64,000 bases of DNA from Limnephilus marmoratus (lineage: Eukaryota; Arthropoda; Insecta; Trichoptera; Limnephilidae), in NCBI GenBank assembly GCA_917880885.1, contig OU862912.1:50083117-50147116 (forward strand), read 5' to 3'. Both the position numbers and the translations under genes were made by a program. Within the stretch, counting starts at the first letter, position 1. Every line of letters starts with the position of its first letter. Of the stretch, positions 1-10,207 are shown piece by piece. The notes beneath the pieces are model-generated. The model had not been told where the DNA came from, ran no database searches, and saw only the letters and a list, made by a program, of their open reading frames with translations.

Positions 1-18
1 TATATATATATATATATA
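1..18. repeat. (TA)n microsatellite at window edge
   Basis: The window opens in a run of alternating T and A. It is cut by the window edge, so its full length is unknown. Confidence 0.8.
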
Positions 19-750
19 CCTATCTAGGTAGGTAATTTAACAATTTTGAAAATGACATTTAAATTTAATTTGAATACGAGTTCCAGAGATCAACGAACTT
101 GAGTTACAGACAGAGTTATAACCGAATTTAGTATTTTTAATGTCGGAAATTCTGTAAAATTTTATAATTGCTATGAAAACGATTCTGAAGTTTAATGCCA
201 ATTAAATTAAAGCACTGCACAGCAGTCCGTTGGAGTGCTCATAATTTTACTGACAAATTAACAGAGAGCAGTACTAAAAGGTTAATAAAATGAAGTTTTA
301 AAAACAAACAAAAAAGCATTAGTTTCTCATTATAATTTGCTAACTGGAAAACTTTATCCGAGAATATATAACTAAAATTATAAGTCATAGTATTGAGAAA
401 TATAGATAAAAATTAGGTGTTGGGATGGGAGGTCTGTAAGGGGATGGGGTACTTAGGGGGATTCCGGATTAGGCGGAGGACATAGCGATTTACTAGAAAG
501 ATCGATCGTTCAGTTGATTAGTCAGACAGCTCCGAAAAATCGTAATTTCAGTTGAGGATTCAGTTTTATATGTAAAAGTGTACCCTCTATCTGGTACAAT
601 ACTCAGATTCTTAAACACCTTCAAATCAATCATAATGCAGAAAAACTTACGGTGACTTGAACATAGTTCTGGGTCACTGGTAGCAAATTTAAAAATGTTA
701 TTCTAATACCGGTGTATGTATATATTTGATATATATCCTATCCTATCTTA
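19..750. other. AT-rich DNA with one dispersed repeat copy
   Basis: I see no gene in this stretch. About 515-613 recurs in reverse orientation at about 54275-54365, including the shared block TACCCTCTATCTGGTACAAT, so it belongs to a dispersed repeat family. Confidence 0.6.
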
Positions 751-2960
751 TTATTTACGCACCAGATTTAAATGTCCGGGTTAAATTTTCCCCACAGGAA
801 AAACTAAACCCTTTCACACACTTCCCAAATGATCATCAAGTCAATCCACGCTATGCAATTGCACTATACATAAGTATTATTAATACAAAACAATACAAGA
901 ACAACATGTCAACCTACCAGAGACCAAATGGGAAAATAATTCACCGACTCCAGCTATTTTCATATCAGAGGGTTCGGCTCTGCGGAATTCCTAATTGAAC
1001 CTATAAATCCTACTGATCCCTCAATATAAATATTTAAAAACTCTTTTGTAATCCTACATGTATTTAAAATGACTGATTTTGGCATTTTTATATATAAATT
1101 CTTTGACAAATCTAATATGCCTAAATTTTGAATGAGAGACCTAGGCATTATTGCCAGTAGCCGAAATAACAAATGGAATTTTACGCACCAGATTTAAATG
1201 TCCGGGTTAAATTTTTCCCACAGAAAAAACAAAACCCTTTCACACACTTCCCCAAATGATCATCTAGTTTAACCCATGCTATGCAATTGCACTATATAAG
1301 TATTATAAATACAAAATAATACAAGAACAACATGTCAACCTACTAGAGACCAAATGGGAATATAATTCACCGACTCCAGATATTTTCATATCAGAGGGTT
1401 CGGCTCTGTGGCATTTCTAATTGAACCTATAAATCCTACTGATCCCTCAATATAAATATTTAAAAAATCTTTTGTAATCCTACATGTATTTAAAATTACT
1501 GATTTTTGCATTTTTATATACAAATTCTTACGCACCAGATTTAAATGTCCGGGTTAAATTTTCCCCAAAAAAAAAAAAGGAAAAAAAGAAGGAAAAACTA
1601 AACCCTTTCACACACTTCCCCAAATGATCATCTAGTCAACCCACGCTATGCAATTGCACTATATAAGTATTATAAATACAAAACAATACAAGAACAACAT
1701 GTCAACCTACTAGAGACCAAATGGGAATATAATTCACCGACTCCAGATATTTTCATATCAGAGGGTTCGGCTCTGTGGCATTTATAATTGAACCTATAAA
1801 TCCTACCGATCCCTCAATATAAATATTTAAAAAATCCTTTGTAATCCTACATGTATTTAAAATTACTGATTTTTGCATTTTTATATACAAATTCTTTGAC
1901 AAATCTAATATGCTTAAATTTTGAATCAGATTCCTAGGTATTATGCCAGTGGCCGAAATAACAAATGGCAATATTTTTATAGTCCGAGAATGCCAAATTC
2001 TTTTAATCTCATTTCCTAAATCTGTGTATTTTCTTATTTTTTCAGAAATAGTTTTTTGAATATTACAGGAATTTGGAATAGCTACATCAATGATATAAGT
2101 TATTTTTTGCACCAGATTTAAATGTCCGGGTTAAATTTTCCCAAAAAAAAAAATAAAAAAAAGAAAAAAAAAAGAAGGAAAAACTAAACCCTTTCACACA
2201 CTTCCCAAATGATCATCAAGTCAATCCACGCTATGCAATTGCACTATACATAAGTATTATTAATACAAAACAATACAAGAACAACATGTCAACCTACCAG
2301 AGACCAAATGTGTAAATAATTTACCGATTCCAGCTATTTTCATATCAGAGGGTTCGGCTCTGCGGAATTCCTAAATGAACCTATAAATCCTACTGATCCC
2401 TCAATATAAATATTTAAAAACTCTTTTGTAATCCTACATGTATTTAAAATGACTGATTTTGGCATTTTTATATATAAATTCTTTGACAAATCTAATATGC
2501 CTAAATTTTGAATGAGAGACCTAGGTATAATGCCAGTAGCCGAAATAACAAATGGAATTTTACGCACCAGATTTAAATGTCCGGGTTAAATTTTCCCCAC
2601 AGAAAAAACTAAACCCTTTCACACACTTCCCCAAATGATCATCTAGTCAACCCACGCTATGCAATTGCACTATATAAGTATTATAAATACAAAATAATAC
2701 AAGAACAACATGTCAACCTACTAGAGACCAAATGGGAATATAATTCACCGACTCCAGATATTTTCATATCAGAGGGTTCGGCTCTGTGGCATTTCTAATT
2801 GAACCTATAAATCCTACCGATCCCTCAATATAAATATTTAAAAAATCCTTTGTAATCCTACATGTATTTAAAATGACTGATTTTTGCATTTTTATATACA
2901 AATTCTTTGACAAATCTAATATAAGAATAAATAAATATAAAATGTCACCGGAGACCAAAA
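751..2960 (-). repeat. tandem array of five LINE 3'-tail units
   Basis: Five head-to-tail units each begin on the plus strand with (TTAC)GCACCAGATTTAAATG, at about 755, 1181, 1528, 2107 and 2561, giving spacings of roughly 350-580 bp. Within each unit, read on the minus strand, comes the last part of a LINE-type protein (residues like SVILNTCRIT), a stop codon, and then ~200 bp of non-coding sequence. Units differ in length by internal deletions and A-rich insertions (1560-1600, 2140-2190). Many point differences between units show the array is not an assembly copy. The protein piece resembles the C-terminus of insect LINE polyproteins; that assignment is from recall of the family. Confidence 0.75.
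1753..2112 (-). pseudogene. LINE protein C-terminal fragment (longest array copy)
   Basis: This is the longest coding remnant in the array, 119 codons on the minus strand. It holds the pattern IDVAIPN...ISEKI.KYTDLGNEI.RIW......LPFVISATG.IP..L...I.NLDLSKN, then ILNTCRI. That order is typical of the C-terminal tail of a family of arthropod LINE polyproteins lying after the reverse transcriptase. No catalytic region remains. Shorter copies of the same tail occur at 960-1172, 2340-2567 and 2764-2958, and the 1.4 kb unit is further reduced. There is no start signal; the frame is simply open from the previous unit's junction. It is a fossil fragment, not an expressed gene. Confidence 0.7.
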
Positions 2961-3039
2961 TTTCATTTACATTTTTTACTCCAAATAATGTCAGGAATCA
3001 CTGGTTAAAGTAAGTCAAGTACGTCCTTTAACACCCAGT

Positions 3040-3322
3040 ATAATATATTTGAGACACGTTCCAGAGGGGAGTATATAATATATTTGAGACATGTTCCAGA
3101 AGGGAAGATATAATATAGTTGAGACATGTTCCAGAGGGGAGTATATAATATATTTGAGACATGTTCCAGAGGGGAAGATATAATATATTTGAGACATGTT
3201 CCAGAGGGGAGTATATAATATATTTGAGACATGTTCCAGAGGGGAGTATACATATAATATATTTGAGACATGTTCCAGAGGGGAGTATATAATATATTTT
3301 AGACATGTTCCAAGGGGAAGAT
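3040..3322. repeat. 35-bp minisatellite, 8 units, derived from a SINE
   Basis: Eight units of 35 bp (one of 39 bp with an extra ACAT, the last 34 bp) follow each other without spacers. Each contains ATATTTGAGACATGTTCCAG followed by a G-rich segment. The unit matches an internal segment of the SINE family seen complete at 25046-25460 (around 25175-25210), and the array runs straight into the rest of that SINE at 3323. The array therefore grew by tandem expansion within a SINE copy. It is open in all three minus-strand frames because 35 is not a multiple of 3; those frames are not genes. Confidence 0.9.
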
Positions 3323-3538
3323 ACTATCAGTATCGCGTGTAAGACCACCATTCAGAATTGAAACATTGCTTGAAAAGGCTTTAAGCGTGTTTGATGAGTA
3401 GATCTGAATAGCCAGATACTTCCCCATTTCCTTCCCCTCTCCACACCTTCAGCCTCACAACACACCCAATTGGATGTCATAGTCTTCCTGGCTCCAGACG
3501 GGTTCAGTGGGACTCTTATGAGATACTCACATAAAAAA
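3323..3538 (+). mobile_element. SINE-A copy, 3' body
   Basis: This is the 3' two thirds of the tRNA-derived SINE described at 25046. It runs from the GTGTAAGACCACCATTCAGA block, through the pyrimidine-rich segment and the GGCTCCAGACGGG segment, and ends in an A-run. Its 5' part has been replaced by the 35-bp minisatellite expansion. Confidence 0.85.
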
Positions 3539-4421
3539 AATCATTTGATTAAGCGAAACCAGTCGGTCGTAATAAATTAAATGAATTTCGTGGTTATAAA
3601 CAAAGAAATTATTTTATTTCATTAATTATTATTCACACTATCAATAATTAGACTAAAAAGCGAAAAATAATGGTAGAAGAATCGGGGGCGCCCGAGGAAG
3701 ACATGACACCAACAAGTGAAGCACAACCTTGAGTCAGTTCATGGCAAGAATAGGAAAATCGGTACACGAGAAAGACGATGTATGAAGGAGAATGAAACAG
3801 GGCTGAGTTTTATGGCGGTCCCATTATCTCTACGGGATTATTATAATTATCAAATATTATCATTAGCATCAAAATAAGAACATTTTTTATTAAACGCAAT
3901 TAGACCATAATTACATTCATAAATCTAACGCATCACAAAAGATATTAAAATAATTTTACTTGTTAAAACATGAGTAATCCCCTTCTTTTTTCCTCATTAG
4001 TATTCAGGAAAGCCGGCCAGATTTCAAAAGAAAACTTTATTTTTATTTTCATAGCCCACGAAAACACAATACGAGTTAAAAGCTTTCATTAAAGGAATTT
4101 TTTAAGACTTTCCTCGAAGTAGAGGGTAAAAAAAGAAGTTGCATTTTCACAGGACCCAGACAAATAAATCCGGGAGAACAGGACTATGCGGGATGAGCTG
4201 GCGATATCAAAATAGAGCCAATGACAAAGGATAAAATAATCCTAAGCTAAAGTGGAAATTTGTCAGCATGTGCTTTAGACAAGTGCATAATCTATGAGAC
4301 GGTTTGAATGTGGAATGGAAGGAAACATGAGTATTAAATAACTGCCTGTTTTCCCGCAGGAATAGGCAGAAAGAATGAATCACCACACAACTCTGCCTTG
4401 GCACATACTTCTTGATTTGTT
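3539..4421. other. AT-rich DNA, nothing recognised
   Basis: There is no coding sequence, tRNA-like box or inverted arm that I can support here. Frames on both strands are short and of biased composition. Confidence 0.5.
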
Positions 4422-4456
4422 CCATTCGTACATCATCATCATCATCACTATTGGCT

Positions 4457-4732
4457 CTACAGCCCCTGGTGGGTCTTGGCCTCCTCAAGAGTCTTCCTCC
4501 ACTCATCTCGGGTTTGTGCCAGCTCTCTCCAGTTTGGAAGCTCCAAGATAGATATGTCTTTGAGGACGTTGTCGCTCCATCTTAGTCTTGGCCTTCCCAG
4601 GCTCCTTCGCCCTATTGGTCTTGAGTTCAGCAGGGACTTTGGTGCTTGATGCTCGGTCATTCTCTCCACATGACCCAGCCACCGAAGTCTTCCCAATTTT
4701 ATAAATTTTGCGACATTTAGCTCCTTAAACAA
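4457..4732 (-). pseudogene. LINE polyprotein C-terminal tail
   Basis: The minus-strand frame of 91 codons carries KLGRLRWLGHVERM, RPIGRRSLGRPRLRWSDNV and DEWRKTLEEAKTHQGL, ending at a stop. This is the familiar C-terminal tail found after the reverse transcriptase in RTE/Jockey-like polyproteins of insects. All enzymatic domains are missing because the copy is 5'-truncated. A second, shorter copy of the same tail is at 4979-5209. Confidence 0.8.
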
Positions 4733-4770
4733 GGTATAGAGCTTTATGGTTATTTCCTTTTGGGGTATTA

Positions 4771-4840
4771 TGCCGTGTTGCGCTACCTCCTCCTTTAGCC
4801 AACGTTTCGGACAGCGTTACAGTGTCCATCATCAGGGCAG
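4771..4840 (-). ncRNA. hammerhead-ribozyme-like motif A (degenerate)
   Basis: On the minus strand: CTGATGA (4829-4835), a 5-bp stem II GGACA/TGTCC, then GAAAC. Next comes a long stem III (GTTG-GCTA paired with TAGC-(G)-CAAC) and GGCA, which is complementary to the TGCC just upstream of CTGATGA (stem I). That is the complete layout of a type-I hammerhead. The cleavage triplet position reads CAC rather than NUH, so this copy is probably dead. The layout is read directly from sequence; the ribozyme identity is inference. Confidence 0.5.
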
Positions 4841-5507
4841 ATGTGTAAATGTTAGGGATGAAATGTGTGCTTAAGTACTTCGAAGCAATACCGTGTTGCC
4901 AGCACCAATCCACTGCGGGCTGGCATTACAGTATACTTCAAGATGGTTTTTTGTATTTAGCTTTGGTGTGGCCGTCAATTACCGGATACCAAGAACTATT
5001 GAGCTTAGTCTTGGCCTTCCCAGGCTCCTTCGCCCTATTGGTCTTGAGTTCAGCAGGGACTTTGGTGCTTGATGCTCGGTCATTCTCTCCACATGACCCA
5101 GCCACCGAAGTCTTCCCAATTTTATAAATTTTGCGACATTTAGCTCCTTAAACAAGGTATAGAGCTCATTGTTATAGCGTCTGCGCCAAAATCCATTTTC
5201 TAGAACCATTCGTACATACTCTTCCGTTAATCCGACTCAAGAATTCGATACACTTGATGCATGTCTTCCTCGGGCATCCCCGACTTCTTCTACCATCGCA
5301 TCAGCGTTATCTATTCTTCTGGAATTTCTTTGTCCTTTCAATCGTCCCATACGTCCAAACCATCTTTCTTGATCTGTTACTACGCCTTTGGCTATGCATT
5401 CTATCCGGATCTCCACATTACATGAACTAAATAATATATCTGCTTCTTCAAACCTTGCAAATATACTTTGTGATGACATTTTTAATAAAATTAATACAAA
5501 TAATTTT

Positions 5508-6465
5508 GTAAAAACCACTAGATAATCAATATTATCAACATACCTATTTCGAAAACTATGTTTTCTTCATATTAAAAATACCAAAAGACAAACAAGTATA
5601 GACAAATAACACATTGAAAAAGACAAATGTGTTAAAGGGAGAGGTGATTAATTACTTAAAAATATAGTTAATTAACAAAACAGTATATAATTTAGAAATT
5701 AGAAAGAGTGTTTATTTATTTATTTATTTGAGACACAAACAGGATATTTATACAACATTTTTGTGGGTAATATATAATAAATTAGAATACAAATATAAAT
5801 ATCCCTAGACTAATGTGTCTGCATTAATCACATATGCATTTTAACATAAGCAAACTCATGAAAAATAATGCAAGTATTATTTATACATAACTTGAAAACC
5901 TAAGTACAAAATTGAAATACGCAATAATAACAAGTATACAATATTTTATTTACTGAAAAGTAATAAAACAACCAATTTTTTTTTTAAGTGCTCAAATTGT
6001 GGAGATATTTTTTGAAACATGTTAAACTATTTACAAAAATATCTATGAAAAATTTATGTTAATAGTCAATAAAATCTCTGTAATAAATAATCAAATATTT
6101 TTTAAAAATAGCCCTTTCTTAAATTTGTATTTTCACATTAATAATTACATTTATATTAATTAATAATTTATTTTGTTATTTAGACTTCCTATTATTATTG
6201 TTTGTTTTAAAAGTTTTTAATATAGGAATAAATATAATTTTTACACATTCTAAAATAATTTTTATAATTCATTTTATATAAATTTTTTTACGATATTTTT
6301 AAGTAATTTAACACCTCTCCCTTTAATATTTTTGTCTATTTCTATGTCTGGTTCTTATTTGTCTTTACCTATTTGTCTTTTGTTATTTTTAATATTAACT
6401 TCATCCTGATGAAGAAAACATAGTTTTCGGAACATGTTGTGTTAATGTTGATTATATAGTGGTTT
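5508..6465. mobile_element. foldback element with ~170-bp inverted arms
   Basis: The arms at about 5508-5680 and 6295-6465 are inverted copies, beginning GTAAAAACCACTAGATAAT on the left and ending with the matching AGTGGTTTTTAC on the right. Weaker similarity continues ~25 bp outward on each side. The 600-bp centre is very AT-rich and includes a (TTTA)n stretch at 5711-5728. No transposase remains. Both arms contain a hammerhead-like motif (see 6389-6451). Confidence 0.75.
6389..6451 (+). ncRNA. hammerhead-ribozyme-like motif D in foldback arm
   Basis: CTGATGA at 6406-6412 is followed by a 6-bp stem II (GAAAAC-ATA-GTTTTC) and GGAAC, where GAAAC is expected. The flanks TTAATATTAAC (6389-6399) and GTTAATGTTGA (6441-6451) can form an 11-bp stem I with G-U wobbles. 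The opposite arm of the foldback (about 5530-5585, minus strand) keeps GAAA but has lost the CT of CTGATGA. Each arm preserves what the other has lost, which suggests an intact ancestor. Confidence 0.45.
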
Positions 6466-6490
6466 TTACTTGTTTTCATTTTATTAAATA

Positions 6491-7560
6491 TATCTGCTCT
6501 ATTTGTATATTTACACACTTTATAAGATTATATGTACTTCTTGTTAATCGGGTTAGTTATAAGTTATAAGAAATAGGATGTAACTATACGCTATCGGCTA
6601 TACCCTTGGTACTTTCATTTCACATAATTTGTGTAATACATGTTTTTTAAATCTGAATTTGTTGCACGGTCATGCATGATTTTATCCAACATACGGCCCA
6701 GGGATCATCTCTGCAGCATTCAGTCTACTTTCATCCTTCTTTTGCAACTAGATGTATAAGTAACAATTGAGCCCGGAATACTGATGTATCCATAGACATC
6801 CAAATGGATAGACAAGCAGTTACAGATGAGGGGTAAAACCAAACTATGGAGAGCGAAGAGGGGAAAGATGACTGTCATTCGTTGAACAATCAATCTGACA
6901 GTATATAGGCATCTCGCATTACAATATCACCATTTAGTTCTTAAAAGCAAAATCTGCTTTCAATGAATAGACCTTTTTACATGGGAGCGCGAATTGCTTG
7001 CCACGTTCAAAACATTTTTGCTAAGGCCAAATGCTCGCCCCAAAAAGACTCGCGCCAATACACATATCAATATTTTGTTTCCGTGTTTAGTTAAAACACT
7101 TTTACAAATGTTTCATAATTTACTTACCCCTGTAACCAGCGACGAGCACATTGGAGTACCGCCCACATTCGCTATGTGTACATTGATGCGTAGATATATT
7201 GTATAGCACAAGCTGCCGTTATTTCGTTAAATGTATGGATGTCAGCTTCTCGCTGTTCACGGCAAGAATGATGACGTCACACATTTTAGATTCAAGCGAG
7301 GCTATATCCCCTCCCCATGGAGCGAGCCGGTTCCAAGGAGGAGCTACAGCCGGCGCCATGTGGAGGGGGAAATAATACGTTTTTATCACTTAGGGCAGGT
7401 CCAGATATATTCATATGTCCGTGGATGTATCCAACAAAACTATCAATGTTGAGCTATTGATGAAATAATATTGGGCACGTTAATATGTACCTTTTAAGGT
7501 AGGGATTATGATAATGATTTTTTTTTGGCCTGTGCCAGCCTTTTAAAGTTTGTTTTGTGG
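6491..7560. other. unassigned DNA with an imperfect GC-rich palindrome
   Basis: I recognise no gene. The segment 7308-7368 is GC-rich and forms an imperfect inverted repeat (CCTCCCCATGGAGCGAGCCGG against CCGGCGCCATGTGGAGGGG). Frames at 6994-7206 and 7231-7452 have no recognisable domains. Confidence 0.4.
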
Positions 7561-7571
7561 AAGAATGTTGA

Positions 7572-7603
7572 ATAATGCCTGTGATTTAAATCACAGGCAT
7601 TAT
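7572..7603. repeat. perfect 32-bp palindrome
   Basis: Bases 7572-7603 equal their own reverse complement exactly, centred on ATTTAAAT with outer arms ATAATGCCTG and CAGGCATTAT. It has no spacer, so it could form a cruciform or be a pair of abutting element ends. Confidence 0.9.
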
Positions 7604-7626
7604 GATAAATAATAAATAATTTATCT

Positions 7627-7805
7627 TAGATATATTTTTTAATTTTTATACTCTTATGAAGTCAATCATGTTGATCACTGTAGACACTATGCATATATAT
7701 TTTTTTTTTATTTGTGTGTTTATCTTACACATATTTTTAAATTTTTAAACTCCTATGGAGTCATTCATGTTGATCACTGTAGACACTATGCTTATATATA
7801 TATAT
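7627..7805 (+). repeat. two-copy ~100-bp tandem duplication
   Basis: The block ending TGTTGATCACTGTAGACACT followed by ATGC(A/T)TATATAT occurs twice, at about 7627-7704 and 7727-7803, with scattered differences. Confidence 0.8.
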
Positions 7806-8028
7806 TTTTTTAATATTTTTTTTATAATTTTATTTTAACTACCACTGTTAACCACATAATATAATACCCACACACAGGCTTCGCCTTTGTGGGATTGTTT
7901 TGTTACTTATATTTTTTGTTATTATGTATTTACCTACATCTATATGTAAATGTACCAAAAAAACTTTGCTAGTAAAAAAAAAAAAAAAATGGAGAAAACG
8001 AATGTCTTATTATTGACCACTTGGGGCG

Positions 8029-8086
8029 ACCTACGGCAGAGGTGTTAGTTATCCAATAAAGGTTCCCTGGGCGGCGGTACCTCTTA
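8029..8086 (-). mobile_element. SINE-B 5' fragment
   Basis: On the minus strand this matches the head of the repeat at 45609: GGTACCGCCGCCC, then GGGAACCTTTATTGGATAAC and AACACCTCTGCC. Only ~58 bp is kept. Confidence 0.75.
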
Positions 8087-8588
8087 TGGCTTCAACTAGA
8101 AAGTCATCAAAGCCTGAAGAAGCTGAAGAATGCAGGAAAGTACAATTTTTCCAGAAAAAATATTAATAAGCCTTCCTTTTAGTCATTGAAACAGTTATGT
8201 GGAATAATATTGTATGTTGATGAGCATGTTGCTTTCTGTAAGGTACGAAGAGTAAAAAAAACGTTTTGTGGAAATGTTGTGCTTGAAATTTTCATATACA
8301 ACAAATATTTCAAATATTTCATATACAAATTCAGCGTAAATTGTAGTAATAAACTCTAATTCAATTTCCTTTCTAGACGACTTTTCATTTAAAACTCTCA
8401 AGAATAGTATGTTTTATGTATTTTAAAAATAAAATGTCATGAAACGTAACCAGAACTAAAATATTGTTGGATACAACATACTTCCGGGCAAGGGCTCAAT
8501 TATTGCTACTTATAATGCCTTATTATTTATTTTTTCGAAGAAAACTTCTTCGGAAAGGTTTTCACTTTGTGATGGCATTATTTATTTT

Positions 8589-8683
8589 AATGGAAAGACA
8601 AATAACTTTGTTTACATCACTTTTATTACATATATTTTATTTGTATAAAAGTGATGAAAGCAAAGTTATTTGTCTTTTCATTA
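8589..8683. repeat. small hairpin element, ~37-bp arms
   Basis: AATGGAAAGACAAATAACTT (8589 on) and its inverted copy ending at 8682 form arms of ~37 bp with few mismatches around an AT-rich loop of ~20 bp. It abuts the 3' end of the LINE that starts at 8688. Confidence 0.8.
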
Positions 8684-8687
8684 TTTT

Positions 8688-9295
8688 TATTTATTTATTT
8701 ATTTATTGTTTCTTTACACTGTAGGTAAAAATGTTTACAATACAATTTGTTACCTCACTAGGACAAGCCTGTGTTGAGGTTAACAATAATTATACAAGTT
8801 AACAAAATAACACAAAATTATACAGATTTTGAAAGAACAATATTGTTGATTTCTTACAGATTGAGATTATGGGTACCCACTAAACTGATGGCGCTAGGTA
8901 GTACATTAATGTAGACTTTTAGGGTGACCATAGTTTTGAGATCTGATTCAAAATAAAATAAAATAAAGTATTTTTTTGTTTTGTTTTTAAGGATTAAGTT
9001 GTAAATAATAAATATATGTATATAATTTAACATGCTATAGATTTGGCAGGAAAATTATTTTAGCTTATTTTATAAACATACTCATTTAGCTAATAATTTA
9101 GAAAGGACAAAGTAGAGAAAATTAATTGGCAATCCTCGACTAACACAAATAATTTAAGATTCTTTTTAAAAGTGTACAAGGAATTAGATGACTTTATATG
9201 TTCTGGAAGGCTATTAAATATGAGTGGAGCTCGATAAAAATAATTTCTTTGACCAAAAGAAGATTTAGTTTGAATTGCCATAAAATTCAGACCAG
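8688..9295 (-). pseudogene. 3' part of split LINE: polyprotein C-terminus, 3' UTR and (AAATA)n tail
   Basis: On the minus strand the frame at 9090-9281 carries SSFGQRNYFYRAPLIFNSLP followed by a short basic/hydrophobic end, which is the usual C-terminus of a Jockey/CR1-like reverse-transcriptase polyprotein. About 380 bp of 3' untranslated sequence follows, ending in AAATA repeats at 8688-8709. The coding frame is interrupted at 9295 by an inserted DNA element and resumes at 11522. Joining the two sides across the 3-bp target duplication CAG restores one reading frame, so these are two halves of a single LINE. Confidence 0.85.
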
Positions 9296-9847
9296 GGGTC
9301 CTAGCACACTGAAATCGTTATCTTTACAATATCGAATCGACATGGCATAACAACCGACGATTTTGTACCGAACCGATATTCATAAGCAATGTAAGGTAAT
9401 CAAAAAGAAATTGTTATACGCTGGCAACACTTGAGGTACTTTCTATGTAGCTGTCACAATGTCTATGGAATCAGAGTTTTAGACCGGGAGCCGGTACACA
9501 AACCTTACGAGTACACGGATGAAACTACTTTGAAGTGATAATGGACATTTAATAAGCCTTAAAAAAGCTGGCGTGCCGCGCCTCTTGGCAGATTCCGCGC
9601 AGTCATAGAACTAGAGAAATTCTTCAATGGGATGGTTTAGAATATAGACTACAGTTATTCATTGGTTTCATTCGTGTACTCGATGACGTAAAATTTACTA
9701 ATTTCTATCCCAATTTAACACCGGCTGCCTGCGAACGTGCCAGGCTGCCGGTTGGCAGACCTGCTAATTTTCTCATCTACTAATCGACCTTTATCATATG
9801 AAACCATTCCCGTTCGTGCACCCGATGACGTAATTTTGTCGAATAAA

Positions 9848-10207
9848 AACGAGTGTGCTTTAGACCACACGACTTAAGTAAAACTTCACTAACTTATGCC
9901 GGGTACCCGTTGTATATAATGTTATATAGGATGGAACCATTACAGTTAAGTTGACCCCAAGGTTACAGTGTCCTTGCAACTCGTGCCGGGTACCCATCCC
10001 CATCCCAATCCCCATCCCAATCCCCAACCCAATCCCAATCCCCATCCCCTTTCCCATTCCCATCCCCCCAAAGGCCCAACCGTTCGCCCACCGTTCGCAT
10101 CGATTACCGTTCGCATAAAATGTATATAATATCCTTTTTCGGAACGCATTCACCAGCTTACCCCCCATGTCGAGCGTGCATAAAGAAGTTTTACTTCAAA
10201 AATCGCT
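9848..10207. mobile_element. third-level nested element with C-rich core
   Basis: The ends GAGTGTGCTTTAGACCACAC (left) and AGAAGTTTTACTTCAAAAA (right) recur, in reverse orientation and with a shorter core, at 49634-49820. That defines a dispersed family. The core has two GCCGGGTACCC motifs (9899, 9985) and a C-rich minisatellite. Confidence 0.6.
9993..10074. repeat. C-rich minisatellite (CCCCATCCCAAT)n
   Basis: Irregular repeats of CCCCATCCCAAT fill this block. The G-rich complement has many runs of three or four G and could form a G-quadruplex. The open frames here on the minus strand (Gly/Met-rich) are artefacts of the repeat. Confidence 0.85.

Larger units (their letters stand above)
4422..5217 (-). 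mobile_element. 5'-truncated LINE with 12-bp TSD and internal duplication
   Basis: The insertion is bounded by the direct repeat CCATTCGTACAT at 4422-4433 and 5206-5217. Read on the minus strand it starts with coding sequence for the C-terminal tail of a LINE polyprotein (residues RLRWLGHVERM...GRPRLRW.D) and ends at 4434-4446 in a (GAT)n tail, as LINE insertions do. Internally, about 163 bp at 4579-4741 is repeated with virtually no difference at about 5003-5165, and about 260 bp of unrelated sequence (4742-5002) lies between the two copies. That spacer holds the hammerhead-like motif at 4771-4840. A diverged third copy of the same LINE tail lies at 20331-20625. Confidence 0.8.

Noticed and set aside
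3040..3322. Regular 35-bp repeats, CRISPR-like at first sight.
   Set aside because: There are no spacers between units, the units derive from a SINE, and the sequence is eukaryotic.
3005..3351. Three overlapping minus-strand frames rich in SQIYY and LKYII repeats.
   Set aside because: They arise because the 35-bp repeat unit has no stop in any minus frame; 35 is not a multiple of 3, so the same DNA is read in three frames. It is not a gene.
5237..5518. 93-codon minus-strand frame with a VTDQERWFGRMGRL segment.
   Set aside because: No recognisable family; it partly overlaps the foldback arm and shows no coding support.
9860..10168. Gly/Met-rich frames on the minus strand.
   Set aside because: They are translations of the CCCCATCCCAAT minisatellite.
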